A DNA stretch of 64,000 nucleotides from Ailanthus altissimus (Eukaryota; Streptophyta; Magnoliopsida; Sapindales; Simaroubaceae), in the NCBI GenBank assembly GCA_946807835.1, contig OX327690.1, forward strand, positions 12,434,501 through 12,498,500, read 5' to 3'. The notes beneath the pieces were generated by a model. The model did not search any database, was not told the DNA's origin, and saw only the letters and a list, made by a program, of their open reading frames with translations. Made by a program: the position numbers and the translations under genes. Positions 48,702 to 60,837 of the stretch are shown in pieces; position 1 is the first letter of the stretch; each line of letters begins with the position of its first letter.

Positions 48702-49680
48702 AGACTATCAGTCCCCCTTACAACCAAAGAAGTTTTGGGTACCTGTTAAAAGGGACAAAGCTGATTAAGGGGTAAATGAGCTAGAAAAGGGTCAAAAAGA
48801 GATCGTTAATATGGTTGTCCTATTATCAGAGTCCTTCCAGCCCAAACCTAGTCAGACTTTAACCCTTGATAGGACGTGGTAGAGGTATACAACACCGCAT
48901 GTGAAGAGCATCACGAATTGACATTGCTCACCTTCTTATGAATCGGCATTTGCTTAATGAGATTCATTTCAAAAGGATCCTTATTGATAATGGGTGCGGT
49001 GTAAACATTTTACCTCTACGTATGCTAAAGAATCTTGGAATTTTCAAAGTCAACTTGGAGCTGTCTGAGGTAATTATGATCCATTTTGCTAGACATGAAA
49101 CACCAGCCAAAGAATTCACTTTGCTTAAGGTCAAAATCGGTCACTTAGAGTAAGATGAACCATTCTATATAGTCAATGTGCTAAGCGACTACAATGTCTT
49201 GTTAGGAAAAGATTTGATCCACTCCAACAAAACATTACTGTTAAGCATTCATCAAATCATTTTGAGATGGTAACCAAGTGGGTTCATAAAGATAATCTAC
49301 GCTGATATGAAACCTTTTATAGATGGATAACAAGTGACGTCAACATCTTTCTACCACCCATCTATCAGTACTACCATTCTCAAGAAGAATGATGATGGTC
49401 ATTATATAAGGGACACGACCAAACCACTAATAAAAGAAACACACTAGAACTTGAGGGAAGAGTTAGCTCAGCCAACAACAGTTAAGTTAGGCTAACCCTT
49501 AGTCTACTTCTCAGATGAATAGACAAAAAGGACTTTACATGTTCACTTTAGCTAAATGTATATATGAGAATGAAAATTAAGATCCTCAAACCAACCATAA
49601 ATTAAGAGAAGTAACACTAGCCCTAGAAAAGTATGACAATCAAAATCCTCAGAACTAAAGTCAACTTCGAGAGATCAATG
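48702..49680 (+). pseudogene. Protease and linker of element D
   Basis: The protease is readable as 'RILIDNGCGVNILPLRML' (48975-49030), with active-site DNG for D-S/T-G, 'VIMIHFARHETPAKEFTLLK' and 'VLSDYNVLLGKDLIHSNKT' (about 49185-49230). The first frame is open 48938-49153. A decayed linker to 49680 has no clear domain. The pattern (gag-pro of Tat/Ogre-like elements) fits the RT downstream. Confidence 0.75.
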
Positions 49681-50580
49681 TAGAAACCAAGGATAAGCCT
49701 AGGCCAATCTTTATAAGAGATTACTTGGATCTGACATTTAAGATAAAATTAGTGGTGATATTGAGGGAATACAATGATTATTTTGCATGGGCTACACAAA
49801 AATGGTTGGTAAGTCAAGATTTAGTTAAGTATAGCCTCCCAAACAAGGATAGATTTTGGCTTTACAAACAACACATGAGAAGGATGTCTAGAGAGGTCAA
49901 AGAAAAGATAACAGAAGAGATAAAATGGCTCCTTCAAGTTAGTTTAATTAAAATCGTAAACTATGTGGAGTGGCTATCAAACATAGTCTCGGTTATCAAG
50001 GTAAATGGCAAACTTCGCCTCTGCATCAATTTTAGGAATTTAAACATGGCGACCCTCAAGAATGAATCTCCCATTACCATAGCAACATGTTAGTCGATTC
50101 GGCTACCTGCTACAATATTATGAGCTTTTTGATGGACATTCTAGATGTAATCAGATTTTTATTAAAAAGACAGTGTCAGCAAAATGACATTTAGATGCCC
50201 ATGGGCTATTGGGGGCATATGAATGGATAATAATGTCATTTGGTTTGAAAAAAGCCAGAGCAACATACCAGAGAGTGATGAATGCCATCTTCTACAATAT
50301 GATCGAATAATTTATAGAGGTTTACATTAATGATGTGATTCTCAAATCAAACTCTGATGAAACACACTTGGCTGATCTGATAACTATATACCAAAGAATG
50401 AGATTTCATCAGTTGAAAATGAACCCTCTGAAGTGGGTGTTTAGAGTATTGGCCAAGAAATTGCTTGGATTCTTGGTACACCAACTGGGAATGGAAGTGG
50501 GCCAGAATAAAGCTAAAGCCATAACAGAGGCACTTGCACTAATAACCAAGAAAGAACTCTAACAACTAATCAGCAAAATA
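49681..50580 (+). pseudogene. Reverse transcriptase of element D
   Basis: 'YNDYFAWATQKWLVSQDLV' (about 49773), 'EEIKWLLQVSLIKIVNYVEW', 'VNGKLRLCINFRNLNMATLK' (about 50003-50060), then a decayed block, then 'FIEVYINDVILKSNSDETHL', with YIND for the catalytic YVDD (50320-50345), and 'FHQLKMNPLKWVF'. Catalytic Asp is changed. Frames 49725-50093 and 50335-50562 are open. Confidence 0.8.
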
Positions 50581-51600
50581 AATTTCTAATGAGATTTATT
50601 TCAAACTCAGCCGATCGACTTCACTCTTCGTAGCCTTTGTTGAAATTAAAAGCTGGCGAGCAATTCAAATGAATGGTACACCACTAATAGGTCTTTGATG
50701 AAATCAAGAAATATCTCACAAGTCTATCAGTTATAGTTCCATCCAAACTAATCCTGACCTTGATGCTTTTTATTTTAGTAGTCAAGGAATCAATCGATAG
50801 TATGTTAGTATAGGAACACTATAAGGTAAAGAAGGCCATCTATTATCTTAGCCAAGTCTTGAATGACCTCAAGACAAGATACACCACGATCGAAAAATTG
50901 TGTTTGACTCTCTACTTTTCATGTAAAAAACACAAATACTATCTCTTACTAATAGTACATGTGATAAGTCAGACTGATATTATCAAGTATCTTCTATCAA
51001 AACCCTTTTTAAGGAATTAGTTAGGAAAGTGGGCGATTGGACTATCAAAATTCAATATGAAGTATGTACCTCAGAAGGCAGTCAAAGGTCAAGCCTTAGT
51101 CAACTTTTTAGCAGATAATCCATCACCTTATTCAGTAAATGTCATTATAGAGACAGGTAATGTTGATAATTAAAATTGGAAACTCTTGTTCGATGGATCA
51201 AAAATAGTTTATGCAGTTGGAGTCGATATCGTCTTAATAGCTATACGGCTTAAAAACAAAAATGTCTTTTATGTGAGATTTCTGTTGTAGCAATAATTAA
51301 AATGAATATGAAGCTTTTATTATCGGTTTGAAATACTTGCAGAGATGGGGGTAAAAGATATTGACGTCAAAGGTAACTCATTGCTAATTATCAAACAATT
51401 AACCAGTGAATAGAGTTGTGAAGTCGGTCCATTGATACTATATTGCAATAAAGCTTGGAATCTATTTCAAGGATTTCATTATACCCTCATCAAATTTTCA
51501 ACAAGGATAAATAATTCAAAAGCCAAAACTTAGTCAAGGGCATCAGGTTTCAAGAAAGCAATAGAAGAAATCCCATTGGTCTATCGGCTTTATTTATGCC
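50581..51600 (+). pseudogene. RNase H and second, archaeal-type RNase H of element D
   Basis: First RNase H: 'AIYYLSQVLNDLKTRYTTIE', 'SKPFLRN' (about 50830-51020). The second, downstream, reads 'NWKLLFDGSKI', 'VGVDIVL', then 'NEYEAFIIGLKY' (51300-51335), 'GVKDIDVKGNSLLIIKQL' and an end near 51540. This second domain in the aRNH style (with D, E and D motifs) is the hallmark of the Tat lineage. Catalytic residues are partly visible (FDGS, EYEA). Stops interrupt both. Confidence 0.75.
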
Positions 51601-52960
51601 TTTTTAGTAATGTCCTAAAACAAGAAAAGTAGCGGCGGATTTTGAAATTTTACTTAAGTGTGGATTGGAGGGATCAACTAATCAAATATATAAGGTATCC
51701 AAATGCCAATGCCGATCGCCAAATAAATATGACACCAAAATATTTCCTTTTTTGCAGGATAATTATTCAGAAAATGACCCTTAGGAGAACTATTAAGATG
51801 TATTGGCCTAAATGAATACATGCTAGTCATGGATGAATCACATAAAGGTTCAGTAAGAGCACATCTGAGCAGCCGAACAATAAAGAAATCAATATTGAAG
51901 AATATATTCTAGTGGCCAACCATAGAGCAAGTCTGTTATAGTTATGCCAAAAGTTACAAAGAATGTCAGAGACATGGCCCACTTTAGATCGTCCCAGCTA
52001 AAAGAAATACACGTTATAAGACCTTGGTCATTTAGAGGATGGGCAATAGACATAATTGAAAAAACTTACCCACTATCTTCGAAACATCATGCCTTCATTT
52101 TAGTTATAATCGACTATTTTACTAAATGAGCGAAAATCGTCCTATTAAAATTAGTTACTCAACAATCGATAATCAAATTCATCAAAGAAAATTTTATATA
52201 CTGACATGATCTTCCAGAGTCCATCAGTCAATAATCGATAATCAAATTCATCAAAGAAAATTTTATATACTGACATGATCTTCCAGAGTCCATCACAACT
52301 GATCAGGAAACAGTCTTTACAAGAAAAGAAATGGTCAACTTTGTAAGAGAATTTGGCATCAAAGTGATTCATAGTACCTCTTATTATGCTCAATCTGATT
52401 AACAAGCCAAATTAACCAATAAGTCGATTAAACTTGGGATAAAAAAGGTAATCAAAGGTAATCTTAGAGCCTGGCACAAAAATTACAAGAGGTCCTCTGG
52501 GCTAATAGGGTCAACCCGAAGATGACTACTGTAATATCCTCTTATTAATTGGTCTATGGTCATGAAGCCATAGTCTCGATGAAATTCATAGCCGACTCAA
52601 TCAGAAGACATCACCAATAAGAGTTAAGCATTGAACAATATCATAATGCTATGATGGAAAAGATAGATAGAATTGATCAAGATCAAGTTGAAAAATTAAA
52701 CTAACTTGAGGTGCAGAAGAAAAAAAGATAGAAAAGTCCTATAACAAGAAGGTAAAGTCTAAGTTTTTTAAGATCAACGACTTAGTATGGAAAGTCGTAT
52801 TACCAATTGGTTTAAAAGAACAAAATTTGGGGAAGCTTAACGAAATTGGGAAGACCCATTTAAGATTACTAAAATTATTAGCAAGGGGCATATTTATTGA
52901 GTGATTTAAAAGGGATCAAACATCCAAGGCCAATCAATGAAAATAGCTGAAGTCTTATCA
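51601..52960 (+). pseudogene. Integrase of element D with an in-frame 69-bp tandem duplication
   Basis: The zinc-finger region is readable as 'MDESHKGSVRAHLSSRTIKK' and 'ECQRHG' (51800-51960), then 'SFRGWAIDIIEK' (first Asp, about 52030-52065), the block 'QSIIKFIKENFIY' to 'HDLPESI' occurring twice (52160-52295), 'TTDQ' with the second Asp (52297-52310), 'TSYYAQSD' then the degraded Glu context, 'WHKNLQEVLWANRVNP' and 'LVYGHEAIV', 'YLLSDLKGIKHPRPIN'. Stops. Confidence 0.78.
52164..52295 (+). repeat. Tandem duplication of 63 bp with a 69-bp period
   Basis: 'aatcgataatcaaattcatc' begins at 52164 and again at 52233. 63 bp are identical by eye, with a 6-bp spacer. The 69-bp offset is a multiple of three, so the integrase frame is kept. 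Confidence 0.95.
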
Positions 52961-53261
52961 GCTGATTGTCTGGGAAGGAATTGATAAGACAATATTCCAC
53001 TCTTAAAGATCCAATTAGTTAAATCAGTTGAAATATTTAAGCTAATTGTAATTATGATTGTTTTTATCATTAATAAAAAGATAATTATTTCTATTGAATT
53101 TCTCATAGTTAGCACTTTAATTAGTTCAATTTATAAACTGGTAAGAAGATAATTCGTAAGATAAAAGGATAAATCTTCTTTACATTCATTGAAAATAAAA
53201 ATACAAGGCCATAAACCTAATATTTATTACACTTATAATTGTTTATGATTGGAAACGAAAT

Positions 53262-56200
53262 CGGCTACGTTGTCGAGTCCACAGATTTTATCTCTTGCTC
53301 GGCCTTAGAGACCATCTTTCTCTTCAGCTTGAGGCTCTTCTTTAAGGCCATATTCTTTTTGTGATTCTCAAGTATTTGGAGGCCTAAAACTTCAGATTTT
53401 TTTGTCCTCTCAGCCTTCACTGCCTTTAGCTTTACTAGCTCAACCTCCAATGCCTTAATCCTTTCTTTGGCATTTCTACTCTAAACGTCCAACTTGTGAA
53501 CTTTAGACATCTACGCATCTTAAGATGATCCAGTTTCTCTTCCTCCTTAGCCTCTCGAATTGTGCTCATAGCCAACTACTTCCTTTTGGCTAGACTTATG
53601 AAAGTAGCAATAAACTTATCAATCTTATTCTTAAGGCTGACTTATATAGCGTCACCGTGGCATTATCATAAATAAATTGGAGTTTCTTATTTATGTCCAA
53701 CATAGAGTGATCATTCAGTAACATGTCAGCCATTTGCGGTCTAAGGCTCTTCAGCTGGTTAATCACTTCTACTACTTGAGAATGAACCACAAAAAAAGGA
53801 GAGGCTGACTTTGCTTAAAGTGAGCTTTTATCTGAGTCTTTACTCTTGCCAGATAATTCCTAAAGAAGCAAACATTAGCTGTTGAGGTGGTGCATTCAAG
53901 CTATATAAGTGGCTTAATGGCCGATTTTGTGACTTGGGCCGGTCGAGCAAGAAGAGAGACCCTGACCGACTCTTTAACACGTTCATAAGAAACCATCTCC
54001 TCATCTATTTCATCCTCGATATCGATAATTGGTATGGGAGATTTACTAGTAGTAGTCAACGTAAGCTTGTCGTCTTTGAATGCGTAGATGCACTCAATTC
54101 TTTTAAAGCTAACTTCGAGTGCATTATCTTTATTCTTGAAGGTATCTTCGCTATTGTCTAAAATGATAAGTGAAAAGATATAACGACCGATTCTCATAAC
54201 TAAAAAGTTATAAAATTAAACTCGATATATAATAACTTGAGCCTCTTCTTTGATGGAGCCGGCTCATCTTAGCCATCTTTAGTCAAATAAGCATCAATAA
54301 GGGAGGAAATGACTTCTGTAAAAACAAATCAGTAAAGGTTTAAAATTAGAACATTATCAAGTCAATAAAAGCTAAGTTATTATACCTTGTCGGGACGTAT
54401 CACCAATAATCTTTACTAACTCAAGATCAAAAATAGGTTTATTATAGTCATCTGAATAAACACTATTCTATGTTGGCCAATTTTTCTTTAGCAAGGAATG
54501 TCTCTTGCTATACTGAACTTGGCCGTTGGAATTGGAGACCTTAGATCCACAACTAGTTTCTAAAGAAAACCTCTTCCAACTAAGGGCTACTAGTCCGAAC
54601 CTATTTGGTTTAACATTCTATGGCTAACCATCAATGTTCCAAAAGGAGCTCTTTTTTCCTTTAATGTCATTGGTTTCTCATTTTTTTCAAGTTATAACAA
54701 TTATATTTAAAGCCGTAAAATTTCTCAAAATCTAAAATTTTGTGGATGAGCTTATTTTTTTTCTTCTTCTGGTTGACCTGCACAGTAACACTAGTGTTAG
54801 CGACTTCAAACTTATGGCATGCAAGTGCTTCATCAAAAGAAAGATTGAAATGGTAGTTGACTATCTATTCCCAATATTTATCAAATAACTCAAGATGACT
54901 AAATGATATGGAGAGATCAACCACCTGACAAGACTTCTTAAGTAAAGCTGAGACTTCAGAGGTTTCATCAACAAAAAATTATTCCTTAAAGATGACCTGA
55001 TTTTTAAACTTTTAATTGGCTGAGAAAAGGTTGGGGTGAGGAACGGCTTGGACACACCCAAATTGTCGTCTGGCCCACTGAAGGTGGTAGGTCTTTATTC
55101 CACACTTATTATGAAAAACACGGCCTCTTGGTGTAAATACCGAGCCGTCAACAGCTCACTCAAGAGTTGTGCCATTCAACATCAAGATCAGCTTCTTTTG
55201 GAGTAAAGTGATGACTTTTATAAGATCATCTCATTCATATAGGACCAAAAAGGGATAACCTAAATAAATAAATAAAAGCATTAACCTCTAAATGAGAGAG
55301 AGTATAAAAATGCTTTAAGAATTCCTCAAAATTTAGTTGCTTAAATTGCTACTAAAGTAACTGATGGGAGTAATAGCTAAGACAGTTTGGATGTGGTTTG
55401 GAGGTAACATGAAAACAAAATGAGGGAAATAAACTGATACCCAAAAGTATAGGATCTAAAGAGAAGCCCCAACATTGGGGAAAGATGTCTCACCCTTGTC
55501 TGAAAGAGTTTCAAATAAACTCTTATATAAGTGAGAAATTAAAAACAAAATGCCTAAGGCCAAGTTTGAACTGTTCACTAAGGCAACTACAACCTTAAGG
55601 TACTCCATAGTTAATTTTTTTAGAAGGGTTGCACAGGTCGTATTTATATAACTAATAAAGAAGGAAAGTGATGTGTTCTATTCTAGGAGGAGTAGCCAAT
55701 TGTTCTTTGTATTTACTCATAAATTTTTCAAAACTAGATTCAGCTTTGGTTATGTATAGGTTGACCTCATCTACTGATAATTCAGCATTGATCTCAACCC
55801 TATGAATAGGAAGGTTAAAAAGAATAGTTAGATCGTAAAGGGCAGGTGACATATAGCTGAATTTGAAACAAAAGGCATTCCAGGCCCTAGACTAGAAAAG
55901 TAATAAAGCAACTATCAAGTTATTATGTAAGGGGATGTGATACCTAAATAATTGAATAAGGTCATAAATCTCGATCGATTTTCAATAAGAAGAGAAGTAT
56001 GGTTTTAAACAATTTTACTAGTCCCTAAATTCAGAGGTCAATTTTGGCCATGATTTAATTGACCTAGAGGTCAACCATATTGATATGTTATAATCCTAAC
56101 CAAAATGCATTGGATCTTTTTGGTGAGAATGAGAGAATTTAAGATATTTAGGGATGACAAAAGTATTGTAAGGATCTAATATATAATGAGAAGAGTCGAC

Positions 56201-56350
56201 AATTTAGGAAAGTACCTTAAAGTGGACTTGGTCACCTTCGTCAATGTCTTGTAATTTGTTATATAAAAACAAAAGGGTATCATCAACTTCGGTCGATTTA
56301 GGTTTTTTTGATCTTGAGGTAAATAATTTTGATGCAATATTTGGCTAAAA
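53262..56350 (-). pseudogene. Antisense plant-mobile-domain frame of Tat element D
   Basis: On the strand opposite to pol. In sense order, near 55990-55850: 'LIQLFRYHIPLHNNLIVALL', 'MSPALYDLTILFNLPIHRVE' (55852-55793). Then 'SSFEKFMSKYKEQ' (55713-55680) and 'FCNPSKKINYGV'. A coiled-coil-like C-terminal part follows, 'VELVKLKAVKAERTKKSEV' (about 53440-53390). The order of motifs resembles the plant mobile domain (PMD, MAIN-like) found in antisense extra ORFs of Tat-type elements. Several stops and frame changes, so it is a remnant. Its role in elements is unknown. The long low-complexity stretches 53000-53260 and 54200-54860 show no domain. Confidence 0.7.
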
Positions 56351-56571
56351 CAAACTGCAAGCAAAGATATGAAGATAAAAATCAAAATCAGTTTAAACAA
56401 AATTTACAAATAAACGTACAATTACGACTATCAAAATAGTAGAAATTGAGAAAATTATTGAAAAATTGCTTGAAGATTGATCGAAGAACAGATGAAGATT
56501 TGAAGGTGGTCTTGAGAGGTTGAGAGATTTTTGCTTGGAAAGTAAAAGTGAAAAATGAAAGAGTAAAAAAT

Positions 56572-56583
56572 GCTTTTATAGAG
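56572..56583 (-). promoter_or_regulatory. Candidate TATA box for the antisense frame
   Basis: The minus strand reads ctctataaaagc, upstream of the antisense frame with about 230 bp of AT-rich leader. It suits an independent promoter; not proven. Confidence 0.4.
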
Positions 56584-56599
56584 AATTCCATGGCAGTAA

Positions 56600-57186
56600 A
56601 ACGAAAGATTTTGAAATAAAGTTCAACAATTGAGCATTTAATGAAAGCAGTGAAGAGAATTTTGACAGCTCATTAACATCAATTAATGAAGTTAATGAAG
56701 GGTCAATTTTTACAGCATAGGCATCAATTTAAAATTTTTATATGTTAGAGATTGGCTTCATCTCTTGCAATGAGAGATATTAGCTTATTGAAGGATTGGG
56801 CTGCTATCATAATCTAAAGCCAATATTTGGAGGAAGACATTCCAAAATATGCTTAGCCAAATTGTAGAGTAATATATAGGCTAGAAGTATTGAAAGGTAT
56901 ACCAAAGAAAAGTGATTAAAATAAAGTAGCAAAAGTTTCCTATGGTTTTGTACAAATTTCCAAAGATCATTACAAACAGAGCCGAGTTTTCATTTATATT
57001 CAGGGAAGTGCTATAAAGCAGCGTACTTATATGAAATCATGAGAGTATTATATAAAGTCGACTTTTCATATATTATCCACGAAAACTATAACAAAGCCAA
57101 TTTTCAAGTAGATAGAGTGTAAGGCCGATTTTATTATGATGCAAGCCTCAGCAAAATAAATTTTTAATTGGCTTGCAATGAGACAT
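56600..57186. other. Noncoding region between the antisense frame and the LTR-like end
   Basis: AT-rich, no reading frame of note and no clear polypurine tract. It probably holds the upstream part of the antisense unit and 3' noncoding sequence of element D. Confidence 0.5.
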
Positions 57187-57680
57187 TGTTGATGTCAGCC
57201 CAAAATTGTACATAATGGGTCCATTTAAGTTCTTTTCTTTTGTAAATTGGTTTAAATCCAGTTGGGTATTAGACCCATATTAGGTTCTTGTTATTATAGA
57301 ATATCTTATTTGGTAAAAATTCTTTTTTTCTTTAGAATAAGACTTTGAGAAGCCTATATATATAGGCTTTTTTTTTTGTAAAGGGGGATTATTCAGCACA
57401 ATTAATATAATAATTACAATTTTTTCTTAATTTACCTTTTTTTTGTTTTAGCATTTAATTCAAAATTTTCTCACCCTTGCTTGTTAGTTCCAATAGTCCA
57501 ATTGTTAGAGTTTGTTTATTCTTCTTTGTGAAGTAACTTAAACTTTACGATTTATTTGCTATCTCAAAATTTAGATTCTATTTTAAGTTTTGTTGTAAAT
57601 CAAATTTGATTTTGTTCTATTTGACAAGATTTAATTTTATTTATTAAAAATTTTAAAAAATTTATATTTTTAACAGGACA
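57187..57680 (+). mobile_element. Probable 3' LTR remnant of element D
   Basis: Starts near 'tgttgatgtcagccc' (57187) and ends near 'tttttaacag' (57680), about 490 bp. It has a TATA box within the 18-bp perfect palindrome agcctatatatataggct (57351-57368). No partner LTR or clear TSD, so the ends are uncertain. Confidence 0.5.
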
Positions 57681-59894
57681 CTAGGCATACATAACTCCCA
57701 CTAATAAATTTTATACACGAACAATTACGCTTTCTAATTTAATTTTTAATAAAAAAAATCTTTAAATGCTGGACGTGCTTATTTCTAAAGCCTTAAGATA
57801 TTTATGATATAAAGTCAAATCTCGAAAATATTGATTGTAATTTTTAAAATAATAATTTATCTTCCTTTTTTAATATTGATTCTCTGTAATAGCGCTTCTG
57901 GATAAAGGGTACGCTTTAATCTCTTTTTTTCTCATTCAATGAATGAATTTATGCTTCTTAGTATTATTTTATTATAAGCTAATGATTTTGAGGAGGCAAA
58001 TATGATTTAAGGAACAATTTGCAAAATTACTGTAAGCAGTGTCCAACTTCATGCATGTGATTATATTCAAATAATTTTATTTGTACTTGTGGTATGCGTA
58101 CTCGATATTATAACGATTATGTAGAATTATATTTAATTAAAAATTTTATGATTTTACAAACTTAAGGCTAATGTATTGAAAAATATCGATTTCTGTGACA
58201 TGCCTAATATTTATTTATTTACATATTAAAACACCTTTACAAATCATGAAAGTTGTATAGAAAACTCACGTATATGTGTACTATATTCATATTAAATTTC
58301 ACGGTCATTAAATAATGAAACAATTTTTATGAATTTTTTAATTGGACTATTGCAAATCTGCGAACTATTTGCAAATTTGCAAATTCAAAAGCCTAAGCTG
58401 ATTTAGGTAAGTTTTCGGCCTTCAAATGGCTTTTCAAGTTTATTTGATGATGTATCACATGTCTAGTTACATGTTTTAAATTTACTAGAATAATTATTAA
58501 TGAATTCTGAAATCGGGTTGACCTAATTAAGGAAGTTGCTTGATATGATGGCAAAACAAAAGTCCATTAAAATTGGCATTGGGTGTCAAATGAATCTGAA
58601 TTTTGACTGCATATCTTCAACATGTTTACTGTTTCAATACCAAAAGTTATAATTTTTTAGACGTTTTTATGTAAATTCTCCAAATGTTAAATCTCAAACT
58701 ACAGCACTTTAGATGAATTTTTAACGGGAAGAAAAGTGATTTTTGAAAATATTTTGTACCTTTAAAAAATTCTAATGAGTGAAATTTAATGATTGTCCAT
58801 CACAAAACTTATATTAATGTATTATAGAAAATATAAGACACTAATTCATTTGATAATTTACTTCCATATGCATTATGCTGTATTCAAATAATATTCAAGA
58901 TAAATTGTTAGAAGAAAATTATGAGTGATTTGTGTAATTTGTTATTTTATTTGTAGTGAATTATTTTGTCTTTGATTTGTATTATTGTCACATATTAATA
59001 TAATATTGTCACTATTTCAAAATAGACATTTTGTGACAAAATATTTTCAATGGGATTTGAAATAAGTTTGTGATAAATTATATTAATTTTTTTAAAAATT
59101 AATTTATAATAGAATGCATCAAAATGCTGTGATGTATTTTAACACAAAATAATACTATTATTAATTTATGACAGAGTATATCAAAACTTAGTAATAAAAT
59201 TAAAAAACAATTATGACAGAAATAATGATACAGTACGTTTTATTAATATTATAAACGAAAAAATTGAGTAAAAAATATTATGTGATATTTTTTTCCACGT
59301 AACTAATTTTTTATTGTGCAACTAAAACTGTGTCGTTTCATTAATTTAGTTTAGAACTTTTGCTATTGAATAATTAAAAAAACAAATGGCACCATTTTCT
59401 TTTTAAATAATTTGTACCTTAAACAACATTATTTTACATGCAAGGTATTTTAAGAGAAGGAGAAAAAACAGCCTCGTTTAATTATGATATGAAATTAAAA
59501 AAGAAGAAGTGAAAATGGCATTGTTTTGCATGCAAAATATAAAGAAAAAAAAAATCAACGCCATTTTGTGCAAGACATCTTGAAAAAAAGAAGGGAAAAT
59601 GACATTTTCACCAGTTCAGTCTTCATAAGTGTTTTTCACACGTGATTCTGCATTTTTGAGAGAGAAAAAGTGATACCCAATCGTATGCCAATTTGAGTCT
59701 TTTGTTTTCTTCACGAGTCTTCAAGGTTTTGTTTTATGAATTTTTTTGTTTCTTGAAATCCTAACATCTTTAATTGTTGGTTGAGTTTTTTTAATTTACT
59801 TGTGTTAATTAATTTTTTTTTATACATGCAATACAATTGTTGTTTTTGTTGGTAAGTTAATTAATTTTTATTATGCATCTTTAAAAAGGTATCA

Positions 59895-59897
<3 letters not shown>
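57681..59897. other. AT-rich DNA, no gene seen
   Basis: Six-frame reading shows only short frames. Short motifs related to 'tttatgacagag' and 'gtgataaat' recur at about 59070-59220, and 'aaaatggcattgttttgcat' variants at 59384-59600. These could be subterminal or LTR remnants of unrecognised elements, or the flank of a host gene. Nothing firmer can be said. Confidence 0.5.

Positions 59898-59931
<34 letters not shown>
59898..59931. repeat. (TA)n microsatellite
   Basis: About 34 bp of uninterrupted AT dinucleotides. Confidence 0.95.
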
Positions 59932-59934
<3 letters not shown>

Positions 59935-59960
59935 GGTCCCTATGTATTTTTGTATCGATG

Positions 59961-60200
59961 TTGTGATAAATAATAATATTTAAAGTTAGTTATAGTTCGG
60001 TTCGATTTAATTTAATTTTTATTAAAATTAAACCGAATCAATTCGGTTCAATTTTTTAAAGAAATAAAATTAAATTCAGTTTGTGATAAATAATAATATT
60101 TAAGGTTAGGCACGGTTTGATTCAATTTAATTTTTGTCGAAACCAAACTGAACCTATCCAGTTTAATTTTTCAATGAAATAAATTGAATTTAATTTTCTT
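59961..60200. repeat. 120-bp tandem duplication with 'ggttcggttt' type words
   Basis: 'ttgtgataaataataatatt' starts at 59961 and again at 60081. Words such as gttcggttcgattt and aaaccgaatcaattcggttc form inverted pairs. Related sequence is found at 60838-60980. No gene. Confidence 0.8.
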
Positions 60201-60261
60201 AAAATATAAAAATCAGTTCTATTCAATTCAATTTTTGGTAATAATTTAAAAAGAAAAACGG

Positions 60262-60762
60262 CCAAGATAGGGATTGAACTCACACTAACTACTAAGTATT
60301 ACTTACCAATTTAGCCACAATAGCTTTTATCAATTATTTTATATTAAGACTTTCATATATTAACAATTAAAAAAAATTCACAACATAGGCAGGAATGGGA
60401 ATCAATCCAATACCCTTAAACAATTAATTTAGGTGTGTTACCACATGAGCCAAAGTGGCTTTTGCACTTAAGTGCAATACGTATTTTATATTCTTTCTTT
60501 AAAAATTAAAAAAAAAAATCCAACTACACACAAGTGAGGGATAGAACCAACAAAACATTTATTTTACCAACTGAGTCAAAGATGAATATTGAAACCCAAT
60601 GCATTTAATTTTATTATATACAACTTTGAAAATATTAATAATTTAAAAAAATTTATTATATGCAACTTTAAAAATATTAATAATTTAAAAAAGACAGTTT
60701 TGGATTCGAACCATAGATGCACAAAAGACATAAACATGCTTTACCAGTTGAGCCATAACCAA
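60262..60762 (-). repeat. Four tandem degenerate tRNA-like units
   Basis: On the minus strand each unit has an A-box-like then a B-box-like sequence. Unit 4 is the clearest: atggctcaactggtaaagc (60738-60756) and tggttcgaatcca (60701-60713). The others are at about 60305-60319 / 60271-60280, 60435-60454 / 60397-60408 and 60562-60580 / 60538-60550. B-box offsets are 126, 141 and 163 bp. The A-to-B distance is tRNA-like, but no unit shows a full cloverleaf, so these are tRNA-derived repeats and not tRNA genes. Between units 3 and 4 a 42-bp AT-rich tandem duplication lies at 60611-60694. Confidence 0.6.
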
Positions 60763-60837
60763 TTTTAACATTAAAACATAATTTTTTTATTTTATACTTT
60801 AATTATTACATATTAATATTTAAAAATCAATTTTTTG

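Larger units (their letters stand above)
27955..57680 (+). mobile_element. Element D: Tat-type Ty3/gypsy with dual RNase H and antisense ORF, in pieces
   Basis: Pieces in plus order: gag 27955-28456 and 46922-47412, then PR, RT, RNase H, archaeal-type RNase H and integrase 48702-52960, then an antisense plant-mobile-domain frame about 53260-56350, then an LTR-like region from about 57187. The second RNase H after pol RNase H and the antisense frame are marks of the Tat lineage. Interruptions: copia element B (28457-46921, holding C) and a solo Athila-type LTR (47413-48701). The 5' LTR and gag start are missing, lost or left of element A. Stops throughout; old. Confidence 0.8.

Noticed and set aside
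60262..60762. tRNA genes
   Set aside because: A- and B-box-like words are present, but no acceptor stem or anticodon arm could be paired in any unit.
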